Below the pieces are notes generated by a model. That model made no database searches. It worked only from the letters and a program-made list of their open reading frames with translations, and had not been told where the DNA came from. Both the position numbers and the translations under genes were made by a program. DNA of 64,000 nt from Roseicyclus marinus (GTDB lineage: Bacteria > Pseudomonadota > Alphaproteobacteria > Rhodobacterales > Rhodobacteraceae): assembly GCF_036322625.1 (NCBI RefSeq), contig NZ_AP027266.1, positions 933,001 through 997,000 on the forward strand, written 5' to 3'. Of the stretch, positions 25,226-33,514 are shown piece after piece. Numbering within the stretch: position 1 is the stretch's first letter; each line of letters starts with the position of its first letter.

Positions 25226-26083
25226 ATGAACCTCGAGCAGATCCATACCTTTCTGGACCTGTGCGAAACGCGCAGCTTCAACCGAACGGCAAGCCGGCTG
25301 GGTGTCACGCAATCGACCATCTCGGGCCGGGTGCAGGCGCTCGAGACGGCGCTGGGCTGCAAGCTTCTCGAACGCAGCCGCGCGGGCACGGAACTGACCA
25401 CCGAGGGTCTTCGCTTCGAGCCGCATGCCCGCGCGATGCGCAATGGCTGGACGGTGGCGACACAGGCGGTCAAGGGCGCGGGCAATGCCGCGATGGCCAT
25501 GCGCATCGGCATCCAGCACGATCTTCTGGGCGATCAGGTGGCCCAATGGGTCAAGGCCGTCCAGGGCGCGGTGCCCGACACCGCCCTTTATGTAGAGGCC
25601 GATTATTCCGCCCAGATGTGCGCCGATGTGCGCGACGGCCAGCTGGATCTGGCGATCCATTACACGCCCAAGCCCCACCCCGACCTGCATTTCGAAACCC
25701 TGGGCGAGGTCGGCTATGTCATGGTCTCGACCGAAGGCGCCGATCTGTCCGATATCCGCCCCGAGAGCTACATCTTGCCCAATTACGCCCCGGCCTTTTC
25801 CACCACCCATGCGGTGCTTTTGCCCACCTTGTCGATGGGGGCCGTGTCAAGCGGCCAGAACGCCGTCATCCGGGGGCTTTTGCTGGCCCTGGGGGGCAGC
25901 ACCTATGTCCTGAGAGAGACGGCGCGCGATCTGGAACGGGCAGGACTTGCAAGGCTTGTGGCCCGTGCGCCCCGGATCGAACAACCGGTCTATGCCGCGA
26001 TCCACCTGCGCAACCGCCACCGGGGCGCGCATCGCCGCATCCTGCGCGCGCTCAGGGCGCATCTCGCCGGTCGGTCTGCCTGA
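25226..26083 (+). CDS. LysR-family transcriptional regulator
   Basis: 285 residues from ATG 25226, which has AGGGG seven bases upstream; an in-frame ATG at 25190 lacks a site. The winged helix is canonical (MNLEQIHTFLDLCETRSFNRTASRLGVTQSTISGRVQALE, residues 1-40 in overlapping pieces) and is followed by a periplasmic-binding-like effector domain with MRIGIQHDLLGDQVAQW. It is transcribed away from the flavoprotein-MttB-dehydrogenase operon, the usual arrangement for a regulator that senses the pathway substrate and switches the divergent promoter. After it comes a 213-bp stretch with no gene before tRNA-Gln. Confidence 0.9.
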   Translation: MNLEQIHTFLDLCETRSFNRTASRLGVTQSTISGRVQALETALGCKLLERSRAGTELTTEGLRFEPHARAMRNGWTVATQAVKGAGNAAMAMRIGIQHDLLGDQVAQWVKAVQGAVPDTALYVEADYSAQMCADVRDGQLDLAIHYTPKPHPDLHFETLGEVGYVMVSTEGADLSDIRPESYILPNYAPAFSTTHAVLLPTLSMGAVSSGQNAVIRGLLLALGGSTYVLRETARDLERAGLARLVARAPRIEQPVYAAIHLRNRHRGAHRRILRALRAHLAGRSA

Positions 26084-26296
26084 GGTGCTGCCCGCCTGCC
26101 GCCCCGCGGGCGACCGACACGGGTCCTTGGGTGACCCCCCGCAGGAACCGCCCCGTCCGGCCGCGACCTGTCTCGCTCCATGCGCCACGCGCCCAGACAC
26201 GGATCAAGAGCATGTCACGACAGACGGCGGCCCTGTGCAGGGCCGTCCGGGGCCAGTCTCGGCCCTCGGTCGTCATCTTCGCGATCTTGGAAGAAC

Positions 26297-26371
26297 TGGC
26301 TGGGGTGGTAGGATTCGAACCTACGGTACACGGTACCAAAAACCGCTGCCTTACCGCTTGGCTACACCCCA
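26297..26371 (-). tRNA. tRNA-Gln (anticodon TTG)
   Basis: On the minus strand the sequence TGGGGTG...CACCCCA forms the acceptor stem, the T-arm contains GGTTCGAATCC, the anticodon loop reads TTTTGGT-like with TTG at the anticodon, and CCA is encoded at 26297-26299. The whole is 75 bases. The gaps on either side (26084-26296 and 26372-26488) hold no further gene that I can see. Confidence 0.92.
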
Positions 26372-26488
26372 ACCGTGCCGCGCTAGTTACTTTGCAAGTG
26401 CGGGGGGATCAAGCCCCGGAATCGACAATTCCCACGCTTTCTCGCAGGGCGTTTCCGGGGCTCGTGATCTTGCCCGCATTGCGGCCTC

Positions 26489-27322
26489 TCACAGCCGGAT
26501 CGGATCGGACTTTGCCAGCCGGTCAAAGCCCATCAGGCTTGCCACCAGCGCGGGCATCTGGTCGAGCGGGATCATGTTCGGCCCGTCGCTCGGCGCGCTG
26601 TCGGGGGCTTCATGCGTCTCGATGAAGACGCCCGCGATGCCCAGCGACACGGCGGCGCGTGCCATCACGGGCGCGAATTCGCGCTGGCCGCCGGAACTGC
26701 CGCCCTGTCCGCCGGGCTGCTGCACCGCATGGGTCGCATCCATGATGACAGGGTAGCCGGTCTTCATCATCTCGGGCAGCGACCGCATGTCGGTGACCAG
26801 CGTGTTGTAGCCGAAACTCGCCCCGCGTTCGGTCAGGAGGATGCGGGTATTGCCGGTCGATTCGATCTTGGCCACGACATTGGGCATGTCCCAAGGCGCC
26901 AGGAACTGGCCCTTCTTGACGTTGATGACCGCCCCCGTTTCGCCAGCGGCCAGCAACAGGTCGGTCTGGCGGCACAAAAAGGCCGGGATCTGCAGGATGT
27001 CGCAGACCTCCGCCACGGCCGCGCATTGCTCGGGCCCATGCACATCGGTCAGTACGGGACAGCCGATTTCGGTCTTCACCGCGTCCAGGACGGCAAGCCC
27101 TTCCTCCATGCCAAGGCCGCGCTTGCCCGACAGGCTGGTGCGGTTCGCCTTGTCATAGCTGCCCTTGAACACATAGGCGGCCCCCACGGCGGCGCAGGCT
27201 TCGGCCATGGTGCGCGCGATCCTCAGCGCATGCTCGCGGCTTTCCAGCTGGCAGGGGCCCGCGATCACGGTCAGGGGCAGGTCGTTGCCGAGGCGTGCGG
27301 CCCCGGCGTCAACAATCTTCAT
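26489..27322 (-). CDS. kdsA: 3-deoxy-8-phosphooctulonate (Kdo-8-P) synthase
   Basis: 277 residues, normal for KdsA. Landmarks are [10 protein letters not shown] (19-28), [19 protein letters not shown] (51-69), [10 protein letters not shown] and [14 protein letters not shown] near the C-terminus. It condenses phosphoenolpyruvate with arabinose 5-phosphate to make Kdo-8-P for lipopolysaccharide and for the Kdo linker of group 2 type capsules. It is 26 bp downstream of the KpsE-like gene, so it is probably co-transcribed with the capsule exporter rather than with the kdsB/kdtA genes, none of which is in view. Confidence 0.95.
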   Translation of the reverse strand: MKIVDAGAARLGNDLPLTVIAGPCQLESREHALRIARTMAEACAAVGAAYVFKGSYDKANRTSLSGKRGLGMEEGLAVLDAVKTEIGCPVLTDVHGPEQCAAVAEVCDILQIPAFLCRQTDLLLAAGETGAVINVKKGQFLAPWDMPNVVAKIESTGNTRILLTERGASFGYNTLVTDMRSLPEMMKTGYPVIMDATHAVQQPGGQGGSSGGQREFAPVMARAAVSLGIAGVFIETHEAPDSAPSDGPNMIPLDQMPALVASLMGFDRLAKSDPIRL

Positions 27323-27348
27323 GTCTTGGCCTTCCGGGTCTTGTCTGG

Positions 27349-29076
27349 TCAGGAACTCACCTGCTCGCGCAGGATCGTGATGGTCATCGTTACCATCAGG
27401 TAGATGCCCGCGAACACCAGAAACGCAAGAATCGTGTTCTCGAAGGCGCGCGGATAGGCGGCGCGGTCGGGCTGGACCGGGAAAACACCCATCGACAGGT
27501 AGAGCGATTGGCGGTTCGCCTCGATCCGCGCCGATTCCTGGTTCTGCAGGGCCTGCGCCAGCATCATCTGCCGCGTTTCCAGATCGGCTTGCGCGATCAA
27601 CAGCTCCGACTGGATCCGCGCGAGCGACGCGTCGCCGGTCTGTGTTTCGGTCAACCCGCCGCGCAGTTCCGCCAAAAGCGTCTCGAGCCGCGCGATGTTG
27701 TTCTCGGCGATCTGCACGCGCGTGGAATTGGGCCGCGCCGCCGCGAGGATCTCGGCCAGCCGCAGCCGCTCTTGCTGCAATTCCAGCTCGAAGGTGGAGA
27801 TCTGCTGGAAGATCGTCGAAACCTCGGCCTCCGCCGACAGGACGCCGCGCCGCTCCTGCAGCGCCAGAACCCGCGCCTGCGCCTCGGCGACGCGTGTTTC
27901 GGCCTCCTCGTAGCTTTCGCGCGCGCCCGCCATCTGGTCCTCGCGCAGGCGCTGGCTCATCTGGTCGACGCGTTCCTCGGCATAGCGGATCAGCGCCTCG
28001 GAAAAGGCCTGGCTCGTCGCCGGATCGGTCGCCAGCATTTCCATTTTGATAACACCTTCGGTCGGATCGTAACCGATGGTTAACTGGTTGCGGTAGGTCG
28101 CATAGACATCTTCAACCGAAGCCTCGGGGGCCAGGCGCACCAGCGGGTCGATATCCGGGGCCGAGAAATGCTCCCGAAAGCCCAGTTCCTCGTCCAGCCG
28201 CAGCATGGCCTCGCGGCTCTCCAGGTAGCTCTGGACCACGATACTTTCCTGGATCGTGGCAAAGCTGCTCCCCCCCAGAAGCCCGCCCAGACCCCCGGTC
28301 GATCCGGCGCTGCTTTCGGCCTTCTGGATGACGAATTCCGTGTTCGTGGCATAGAGCGGCGTCGCGACAAGGTAGAAATAATAGGCCACCAGCAGCGTCG
28401 GCAGCAGGACGAAAACCGCCAACCGCGATGCCATCAGGGCCAGCCGCTTGCGGCGGCGGCGCGCGATGTCGCGTTGGACCTTCATGATCTCGGCGGCGCG
28501 TTGGTCGGCACTCAGCGGACGGGGCGGCGCCGGTGGGGCAGGGGGCTGCGCGGGGCGTGTCGTGGCAGGCAGGTTCGCCACTGCGGCGGCGGCGATGGGT
28601 GCCGCAGGCCCGCGGCTTTCCTCGACGATCATGTCCAGCGCACCGGCTTGGGCAAAGGGATCGATCCCCCGCGCCCTGAGCAAGCGCACCGCGTCGAAAT
28701 CCGATGTCGGTGCAAGCCCATGTTTTTGGGCGTTTCTGCGGGCCATGCGCAAGTGACGACCGCTCAGCCCCTCGGCCCGGATCGCGGCCAGTTCCTGCGG
28801 TGTTGCAGGGCCCTCCGCGGCTTGGCCCTGGCCGGCCTCGCCCCCTGAGGCGGGGGTCGCACGGGCCTGCCGCTCGGCGGCGGCAGAGCCGGGCAGGGCC
28901 AGATCGCCGAACCCGTCCTCGGGCGTGGCGGGGGCGGCCAGAAGATCCTCCGGCGCGATGGGCTGGGCCGCGACCCGGCGCGCCTGCGGCATGGCTGCGG
29001 GGGCGTGATCAAGCGTCGGTTGCGGGGTGTCGCTGCGGCGGATGCGGAATTTACGCGCCTTGGGTGTCGTAGTCAT
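27349..29076 (-). CDS. kpsE: Capsule polysaccharide export inner-membrane protein, KpsE/CtrB type
   Basis: 575 residues from ATG 29076, larger than typical KpsE at about 380. Residues 1-185 are an Ala/Pro/Arg-rich cytoplasmic extension ending in a short ordered-looking piece ([34 protein letters not shown]). Then come the first membrane span ([25 protein letters not shown]), a periplasmic domain with long coiled coils ([21 protein letters not shown] and following, Glu/Arg/Gln rich) and a second span near the C-terminus ([23 protein letters not shown]). It spans the periplasm to link the ABC exporter to an outer-membrane channel. It overlaps the ATPase gene by 26 bases. Confidence 0.88.
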   Translation of the reverse strand: MTTTPKARKFRIRRSDTPQPTLDHAPAAMPQARRVAAQPIAPEDLLAAPATPEDGFGDLALPGSAAAERQARATPASGGEAGQGQAAEGPATPQELAAIRAEGLSGRHLRMARRNAQKHGLAPTSDFDAVRLLRARGIDPFAQAGALDMIVEESRGPAAPIAAAAVANLPATTRPAQPPAPPAPPRPLSADQRAAEIMKVQRDIARRRRKRLALMASRLAVFVLLPTLLVAYYFYLVATPLYATNTEFVIQKAESSAGSTGGLGGLLGGSSFATIQESIVVQSYLESREAMLRLDEELGFREHFSAPDIDPLVRLAPEASVEDVYATYRNQLTIGYDPTEGVIKMEMLATDPATSQAFSEALIRYAEERVDQMSQRLREDQMAGARESYEEAETRVAEAQARVLALQERRGVLSAEAEVSTIFQQISTFELELQQERLRLAEILAAARPNSTRVQIAENNIARLETLLAELRGGLTETQTGDASLARIQSELLIAQADLETRQMMLAQALQNQESARIEANRQSLYLSMGVFPVQPDRAAYPRAFENTILAFLVFAGIYLMVTMTITILREQVSS

Positions 29077-29713
29077 AAAGCTGCTTCGCCTCTTCCAGCG
29101 TATCGAACTCGTACAAATGTCCATCGCGCAGCACCGCGGCCCTGCGCGCGAATTTTTCCAGCGTCTGGGCCTGATGGGACACGATCACCACTGTCGCGTT
29201 TTTCAGGCGCTCTGCAAGAATGCTGCCAGCCTTTCGGTTGAACTCGGCATCCGTCGTTTGCGGCATGCCTTCGTCGATCAGGTAGATGTCGAAATCCAAG
29301 GCCAGCATCAGCGCGAAATTGAACCGCGCCCGCATGCCCGCCGAATAGGTGCCGATGGGCATGTCAAAATATTCCTCGATCCCGCAGACCCAGCGGCAGA
29401 AGGCTTCGACGTAATCGGCATCCAGCCCGTAAAGCTGGGCGATGTAGCGGCTGTTCTCGCAAGCCGAGAGCCTGGGAACCACGCCCCCCATGAAGCCCAG
29501 CGGAAAGGAGATGCGCGCATCGCGGTAGATATGCCCTTCGTCGGGTTTCTCGAGACCGGCCATCATCTTGATCAAGGTGGTCTTGCCCGCGCCATTGGGC
29601 GCAAGGATGCCGAGCGAGGATCCAAGCTCCACCCGGAAGGACGCACGGTCGAGGATGACCTTGCGCCGTTCCCCGGTCCAGAAGGATTTCGAGACTTCGA
29701 CGAACTCCAGCAT
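29051..29713 (-). CDS. kpsT: Capsule polysaccharide export ATP-binding protein, KpsT type
   Basis: 220 residues from ATG 29713, the usual KpsT length. Walker A is GILAPNGAGKTTLIKMMAG, the signature region is the divergent GTYSAGMRARFNFALML characteristic of polysaccharide exporters (no LSGGQ), and Walker B is DIYLIDEGMPQTTD. It drives export of capsule or a related lipid-linked glycan. The matching permease (KpsM) is not adjacent here and may be elsewhere. The 237-bp gap upstream is divergent with the glycosylase-like gene and should carry promoters for both. Confidence 0.9.
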   Translation of the reverse strand: MLEFVEVSKSFWTGERRKVILDRASFRVELGSSLGILAPNGAGKTTLIKMMAGLEKPDEGHIYRDARISFPLGFMGGVVPRLSACENSRYIAQLYGLDADYVEAFCRWVCGIEEYFDMPIGTYSAGMRARFNFALMLALDFDIYLIDEGMPQTTDAEFNRKAGSILAERLKNATVVIVSHQAQTLEKFARRAAVLRDGHLYEFDTLEEAKQLYDYDTQGA

Positions 29714-29950
29714 ACTCGTACAACCGCCCCGTACCGTGCGTTTTTCATATCCGCCCGATCGATCCGACCGGGCAAAAAGGGGCCTTCTGCCCCGCTCCAA
29801 GATACCACCCTTACGGGAGATATGGGGCGGTATTATGGCCAATCTGCCTCAATCGCGCGGGATTGATGACAATTCATGCAGCGATCCAACGGGCCGCCCC
29901 GCCGGGCTGGCGGCTTGGCCTTGGCGGGCGCGACCGCTAGTCTGGGCGGC

Positions 29951-30550
29951 ATGGTTCCCGATCCCGCATTGCAAGACAAGATTGCCGCTTGCAGGCTTTG
30001 TGCCGATCGCTTTGCCGCGAGTGCAACAGCGCATGAACCGCGCCCGGTGCCATGGTTTCGGTCCGGCGCGCGTGTGCTGGTTGCAGGGCAGGCGCCGGGG
30101 ATGCGCGTGCATCTGGCCGGACGGCCCTTTTCCGATCCCTCAGGCGTGCGGCTGCGGGACTGGATGGGGGTTTCGCCCGAGGAATTCTACGACCGCGACC
30201 GGGTTGCCATCGTGCCCATGGCCTTTTGCTTTCCGGGCTATGATGCGCGGGGCAGCGATCTGCCGCCGCCGCCGCTATGTGCCGCGACATGGCGGCAAAC
30301 GGTGCTGGACCAGGTCGGCCCGGTCGCGCTGACATTGCTTGTCGGGGGCGCGGCGCAGGGCTGGCATCTGCCGGGTCGCATGGGCGTGACCGAGCGGGTG
30401 CGCGGCTGGCGTGACCACGCGCCCGCGGTCTTTCCCTTGCCCCATCCCTCGTGGCGCAATACGGGATGGCTGAAGAAAAACCCGTGGTTCGAGGCCGAGC
30501 TCTTGCCCGTCTTGCGCGCCCGGCTGCGCGAGGTGCTGGAGGCCCCATGA
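29951..30550 (+). CDS. Uracil-DNA glycosylase superfamily protein
   Basis: 199 residues from ATG 29951. Motif 1 of the superfamily appears as VLVAGQAPGMRVHLAGRPFSDPSG and motif 2 as PLPHPSWRNTGWLKKNPWF. The N-terminus has a single CRLC pair; the full four-cysteine iron-sulfur set of family 4/5 enzymes is not seen, and the first motif has Gln where family 4 has Glu. Activity on uracil in DNA is therefore uncertain, although the fold call is good. Its stop overlaps the SseB start (ATGA). Confidence 0.78.
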   Translation: MVPDPALQDKIAACRLCADRFAASATAHEPRPVPWFRSGARVLVAGQAPGMRVHLAGRPFSDPSGVRLRDWMGVSPEEFYDRDRVAIVPMAFCFPGYDARGSDLPPPPLCAATWRQTVLDQVGPVALTLLVGGAAQGWHLPGRMGVTERVRGWRDHAPAVFPLPHPSWRNTGWLKKNPWFEAELLPVLRARLREVLEAP

Positions 30551-31335
30551 CGATGACCCCGCTCGATCAGGCCCATGCCGCGATGGAAGCCGCGCCCGCC
30601 GACGATGCCGCGCGGCTGCGGTTCTACGACCGGCTGGCCGGGTCGGAACTGGTGCTGATGCTCGAGGCGGAGCCAGAGGGCGACCGCATCCGCCCCGCGA
30701 TCTTTCCGGTGGAGGAGCAGCGCTTTGTCCTTGTCTTCGACCGCGAGGAACGGCTGACCGCCTTTGCCGAGGGGCCTGCGCCCTATGCCGCGCTCTCGGG
30801 GCGCGCGCTGGCCGCGATGCTGGCGGGGCAGGGGATCGGGCTGGGTGTGAACCTTGGCGTGGCGCCTTCGTCGATCCTGATCGAGGCGGGATCGGTCGAT
30901 TGGCTGGCCGAAACGCTCGCCACGGCCCCCGAAGAGGTCGAGGAACGGCCCGAGGCGCTGTCGCCGCCTGCAGGTCTGCCCGAGGCGCTACTGACCGCGC
31001 TCGATGCACGGCTCGCCACTGCCGAGGGGTTGGCACGCATGGCCTACCTGGTCGGTGCCACCTATGCCGGCGGGCGGCGCGGACATCTCATGGCCTTTGT
31101 CGATGCCGTGCCGGGCGCGGAACCCGCGCTGGCTCGCGCCGTGGGCGATGCCCTGACCTTTTCCGGGGTCGAGGCGGGGACGCTCGATGTGGGCTTTTTC
31201 CGCGTCAGCGATCCGTTTGCCGCGCGGCTGGCACGCGTCGGCCTGCGGTTCGATCTGCCCGAGGCGGCCCCGAGCCCGCAGGTCGCGGGTGCGGCCCCCG
31301 GCATGGACCCCGACCGCCCGCCGCGCCTGCGCTGA
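30547..31335 (+). CDS. SseB-family protein
   Basis: 262 residues from ATG 30547, coupled to the preceding gene. It begins TPLDQAHAAMEAAPADDAARLRFYDRLAGSELVL in the manner of SseB N-terminal domains, with the core PAIFPVEEQRFVLVFDREERLTAF and GLGVNLGVAPSSILIEAGSVDWLAE. The C-terminal 120 residues are Ala/Pro rich, with a second weak domain resembling SseB-C (HLMAFVDAVPGAEPALARAV). SseB was linked to serine-sensitivity in E. coli but has no settled biochemical function. No catalytic motif is visible. Confidence 0.75.
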   Translation: MTMTPLDQAHAAMEAAPADDAARLRFYDRLAGSELVLMLEAEPEGDRIRPAIFPVEEQRFVLVFDREERLTAFAEGPAPYAALSGRALAAMLAGQGIGLGVNLGVAPSSILIEAGSVDWLAETLATAPEEVEERPEALSPPAGLPEALLTALDARLATAEGLARMAYLVGATYAGGRRGHLMAFVDAVPGAEPALARAVGDALTFSGVEAGTLDVGFFRVSDPFAARLARVGLRFDLPEAAPSPQVAGAAPGMDPDRPPRLR

Positions 31336-31385
31336 GGGGCGGCGCGTCTGATCGGCGCTGCGGCCAGCGGCGGGGGCGGGGCCGT

Positions 31386-31407
31386 GCATATTTTTGGAAA
31401 GATGAAG
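31386..31407. repeat. Copy of a recurrent intergenic motif (ATATTTTTGGAAAGATGAAG)
   Basis: Between the convergent SseB and ghrA genes, G-rich DNA is followed by ATATTTTTGGAAAGATGAAG. A diverged copy stands in the gcvH-gcvP gap (50047-50068), also after a GC hairpin and a C/G-rich run. I recognise this short sequence from many Rhodobacteraceae intergenic regions. It may contribute to transcription termination; no function is assigned. Confidence 0.5.
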
Positions 31408-31419
31408 GGGGGGCTGGCC

Positions 31420-32355
31420 TCAATACCCCCGGTCGCGGTCCACGAGATGACGGAAAGGCTCGCCCGCCTCGCCCCGGCGGATGTTTTCGACGATGGTGCG
31501 CGCCGCGGTTTCGGTGCGGGTGGCCGAGGCGATATGGGGTGTCACCGTGACCTGCGGATGGGTCCAATAGGGATGATCGGCGGGCAGGGGTTCGATGCGG
31601 AACGTGTCGAGCGTGGCATGCCCGACCTGGCCCGAGGCGAGGGCCGCGAGCAGCGCCGCATCCTCGATCAGCGGGCCGCGTCCGGGGTTGAGGATCACCG
31701 CGCCCCTGGGCAGGAGTGCAAGGGTTTCGGCATTCAGCGTGTTCTCGGTCGCGGGCGTGTCGGGCAAAAGCAGCACCACGATCTCGGCCTGCGACAGGGC
31801 GCTGCGCAATCCATCGGCACCATGGTGGCAGGTCACGCCCGGCACGGATTTGGGGCTGCGCGACCAGCCATGGGTCTGGAAACCGAGACTGGCGAGCATT
31901 CGGGCGCAGGCCGATCCCAGGACGCCGAGCCCCAGAACGGCAACGCTGCGGTCCCGCGCAAGGGGGGGCGCGTCGCCGCCGCGCCAGATACCGTCCTGTC
32001 CGAGGATATGGCGGTCCATGCCCAGATGATGGCGCAGCACATGGCCCGTGACCCATTCGACCATGCCTTCGGTCAGCCCGTCATCGACCATGCGCGCAAG
32101 CGGCACCTTGAGCGTGGGATTGCCCACCACATCCTCCACCCCGGCCCAGAGGTTCAGGACCGCCTTGAGCCTCGTGTAGGGGGTGAAATCGGTCAGACCG
32201 CTGTTCGGGGCATAGACGATGTAATCGACCTTTGCCGGATCGGCCTCGATCGTCAGGGTGGCATGGCCAAGCCCCACCTCCTCCAGCGCGCGGCGCAACG
32301 GGGGTTCGTAGGCGGTCCACCGCTCGGATTTCGCGGCGAAAAGGATCGTGGGCAT
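31420..32355 (-). CDS. ghrA: Glyoxylate/hydroxypyruvate reductase A
   Basis: 311 residues of the D-2-hydroxyacid dehydrogenase family, GhrA branch (it lacks the catalytic-domain landmarks of the GhrB/PdxB types). The NAD(P) fold is VAVLGLGVLGSACARML. The active-site Arg lies in NPGRGPLIED and the His in TVTPHIASATR, with Glu in DTFRIEPLP. It reduces glyoxylate to glycolate and hydroxypyruvate to glycerate in the cytoplasm. It ends 84 bp from the convergent SseB gene and starts 19 bp after rodA, so it may be the last gene of the long mre operon transcript. Confidence 0.87.
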   Translation of the reverse strand: MPTILFAAKSERWTAYEPPLRRALEEVGLGHATLTIEADPAKVDYIVYAPNSGLTDFTPYTRLKAVLNLWAGVEDVVGNPTLKVPLARMVDDGLTEGMVEWVTGHVLRHHLGMDRHILGQDGIWRGGDAPPLARDRSVAVLGLGVLGSACARMLASLGFQTHGWSRSPKSVPGVTCHHGADGLRSALSQAEIVVLLLPDTPATENTLNAETLALLPRGAVILNPGRGPLIEDAALLAALASGQVGHATLDTFRIEPLPADHPYWTHPQVTVTPHIASATRTETAARTIVENIRRGEAGEPFRHLVDRDRGY

Positions 32356-32374
32356 GGGCTTTGTCCTGTCTGTT

Positions 32375-33514
32375 CTAGCGCGGTCTGTGGATATGGGCGC
32401 TTTGCACCAGACCGAAGGCCACCATCAAGACCAGCATGGCCGATCCACCGTAGCTGACCAGCGGCAAGGGCACGCCCACGACCGGGGCAAGCCCCATGAC
32501 CATGGCCATGTTGATCGCGAAATAGAGGAAGAAGGCCACGGCGATCCCCATGACCAGAAGCGAGGCGTAGCGGTCGCGGTGTTGCAGGGCGGTCACGATG
32601 CAGAAGACGAGGATCAGCAGGTAAAGCGCGAGAAGCGAGGCCGCGCCGACGAAGCCGAATTCCTCGGCAAGCGTGGTGAAGATGAAATCGGTGTGTTTCT
32701 CGGGCAGGAAGTTCAGGCGGCTTTGCGTGCCTTCCATGAAGCCGCGCCCGGTCCAGCCGCCAGACCCCAGCGCGATCTGGCTCTGGGTGATGTGATAACC
32801 CGCACCCAAGGGATCGTTGGTCGGGTCGAGGAACGTGTCGATGCGGCGATACTGGTAATCCTGCAAAAGCTGCCAGCCCGTCCCGCGCGAGGCGAAGACG
32901 GCGGCGACCGCGCCCACGCCGGAGGCGATGACGGCCGCGAAATAGGCCCAGTGAACGCCCGCGACGAACATGACCGCGCCGCCCCCGATCAACAGGAGAA
33001 GCGCCGTGCCGAGGTCGGGCTGCATCAGCGTGAGGAAGGTCGGCAGGCCGATCAGGCCAAGCGGGATCAGCACGTAAAGCGGGCGTGATTTCTTGGACAG
33101 GTCAAGCCAGTCGTAATAGGCGGCCAATACCATCACGAGCGTGATCTTGGTCAGCTCCGAGGGTTGCAGCCGCATGAAACCAAGGTCGATCCAGCGCTGC
33201 GCCCCCATGCCGACCGCCCCGAAGAATTCGACGAAGAGCAAGAGCAGGACGGAAACCCCGTAAGCGAGCGCCGACATGTTGCGCCAGAACCAGATCGGCA
33301 CCATGGCGACGACCAGCATCAAGCCGAAGCCGAGAGCGAACCGTTTCATCTGTGGCTCGGCCCAGCGCGACACTTGCCCGCCCGCCACCGAATAAAGCAT
33401 CAGGAAGCCGACGCAGGCGACCGCCACGATCAGCAGGATCAGCGCCCAGTTCAGGTACAGCACCTTGCGCCAGCCCGTGGGCGTGGTCTTCACGTTGTAT
33501 TCGAGAAAACTCAT
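32375..33514 (-). CDS. rodA: Rod-shape peptidoglycan glycosyltransferase RodA
   Basis: 379 residues from ATG 33514 (MSFLEYNVKTTPTGWRKVL), overlapping the mrdA stop by ATGA. It is a polytopic SEDS protein with about ten membrane spans. Family landmarks are RWIDLGFMRLQPSELTKITLVM, LMQPDLGTALLLLIGG and the periplasmic-loop segment GWTGRGFMEGTQSRLNFLPEKHTDFIF, whose WxxxG/EKHTDFIF part is near-universal. It polymerises lipid II strands in the elongasome together with PBP2, whose gene is immediately upstream. Confidence 0.95.
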   Translation of the reverse strand: MSFLEYNVKTTPTGWRKVLYLNWALILLIVAVACVGFLMLYSVAGGQVSRWAEPQMKRFALGFGLMLVVAMVPIWFWRNMSALAYGVSVLLLLFVEFFGAVGMGAQRWIDLGFMRLQPSELTKITLVMVLAAYYDWLDLSKKSRPLYVLIPLGLIGLPTFLTLMQPDLGTALLLLIGGGAVMFVAGVHWAYFAAVIASGVGAVAAVFASRGTGWQLLQDYQYRRIDTFLDPTNDPLGAGYHITQSQIALGSGGWTGRGFMEGTQSRLNFLPEKHTDFIFTTLAEEFGFVGAASLLALYLLILVFCIVTALQHRDRYASLLVMGIAVAFFLYFAINMAMVMGLAPVVGVPLPLVSYGGSAMLVLMVAFGLVQSAHIHRPR

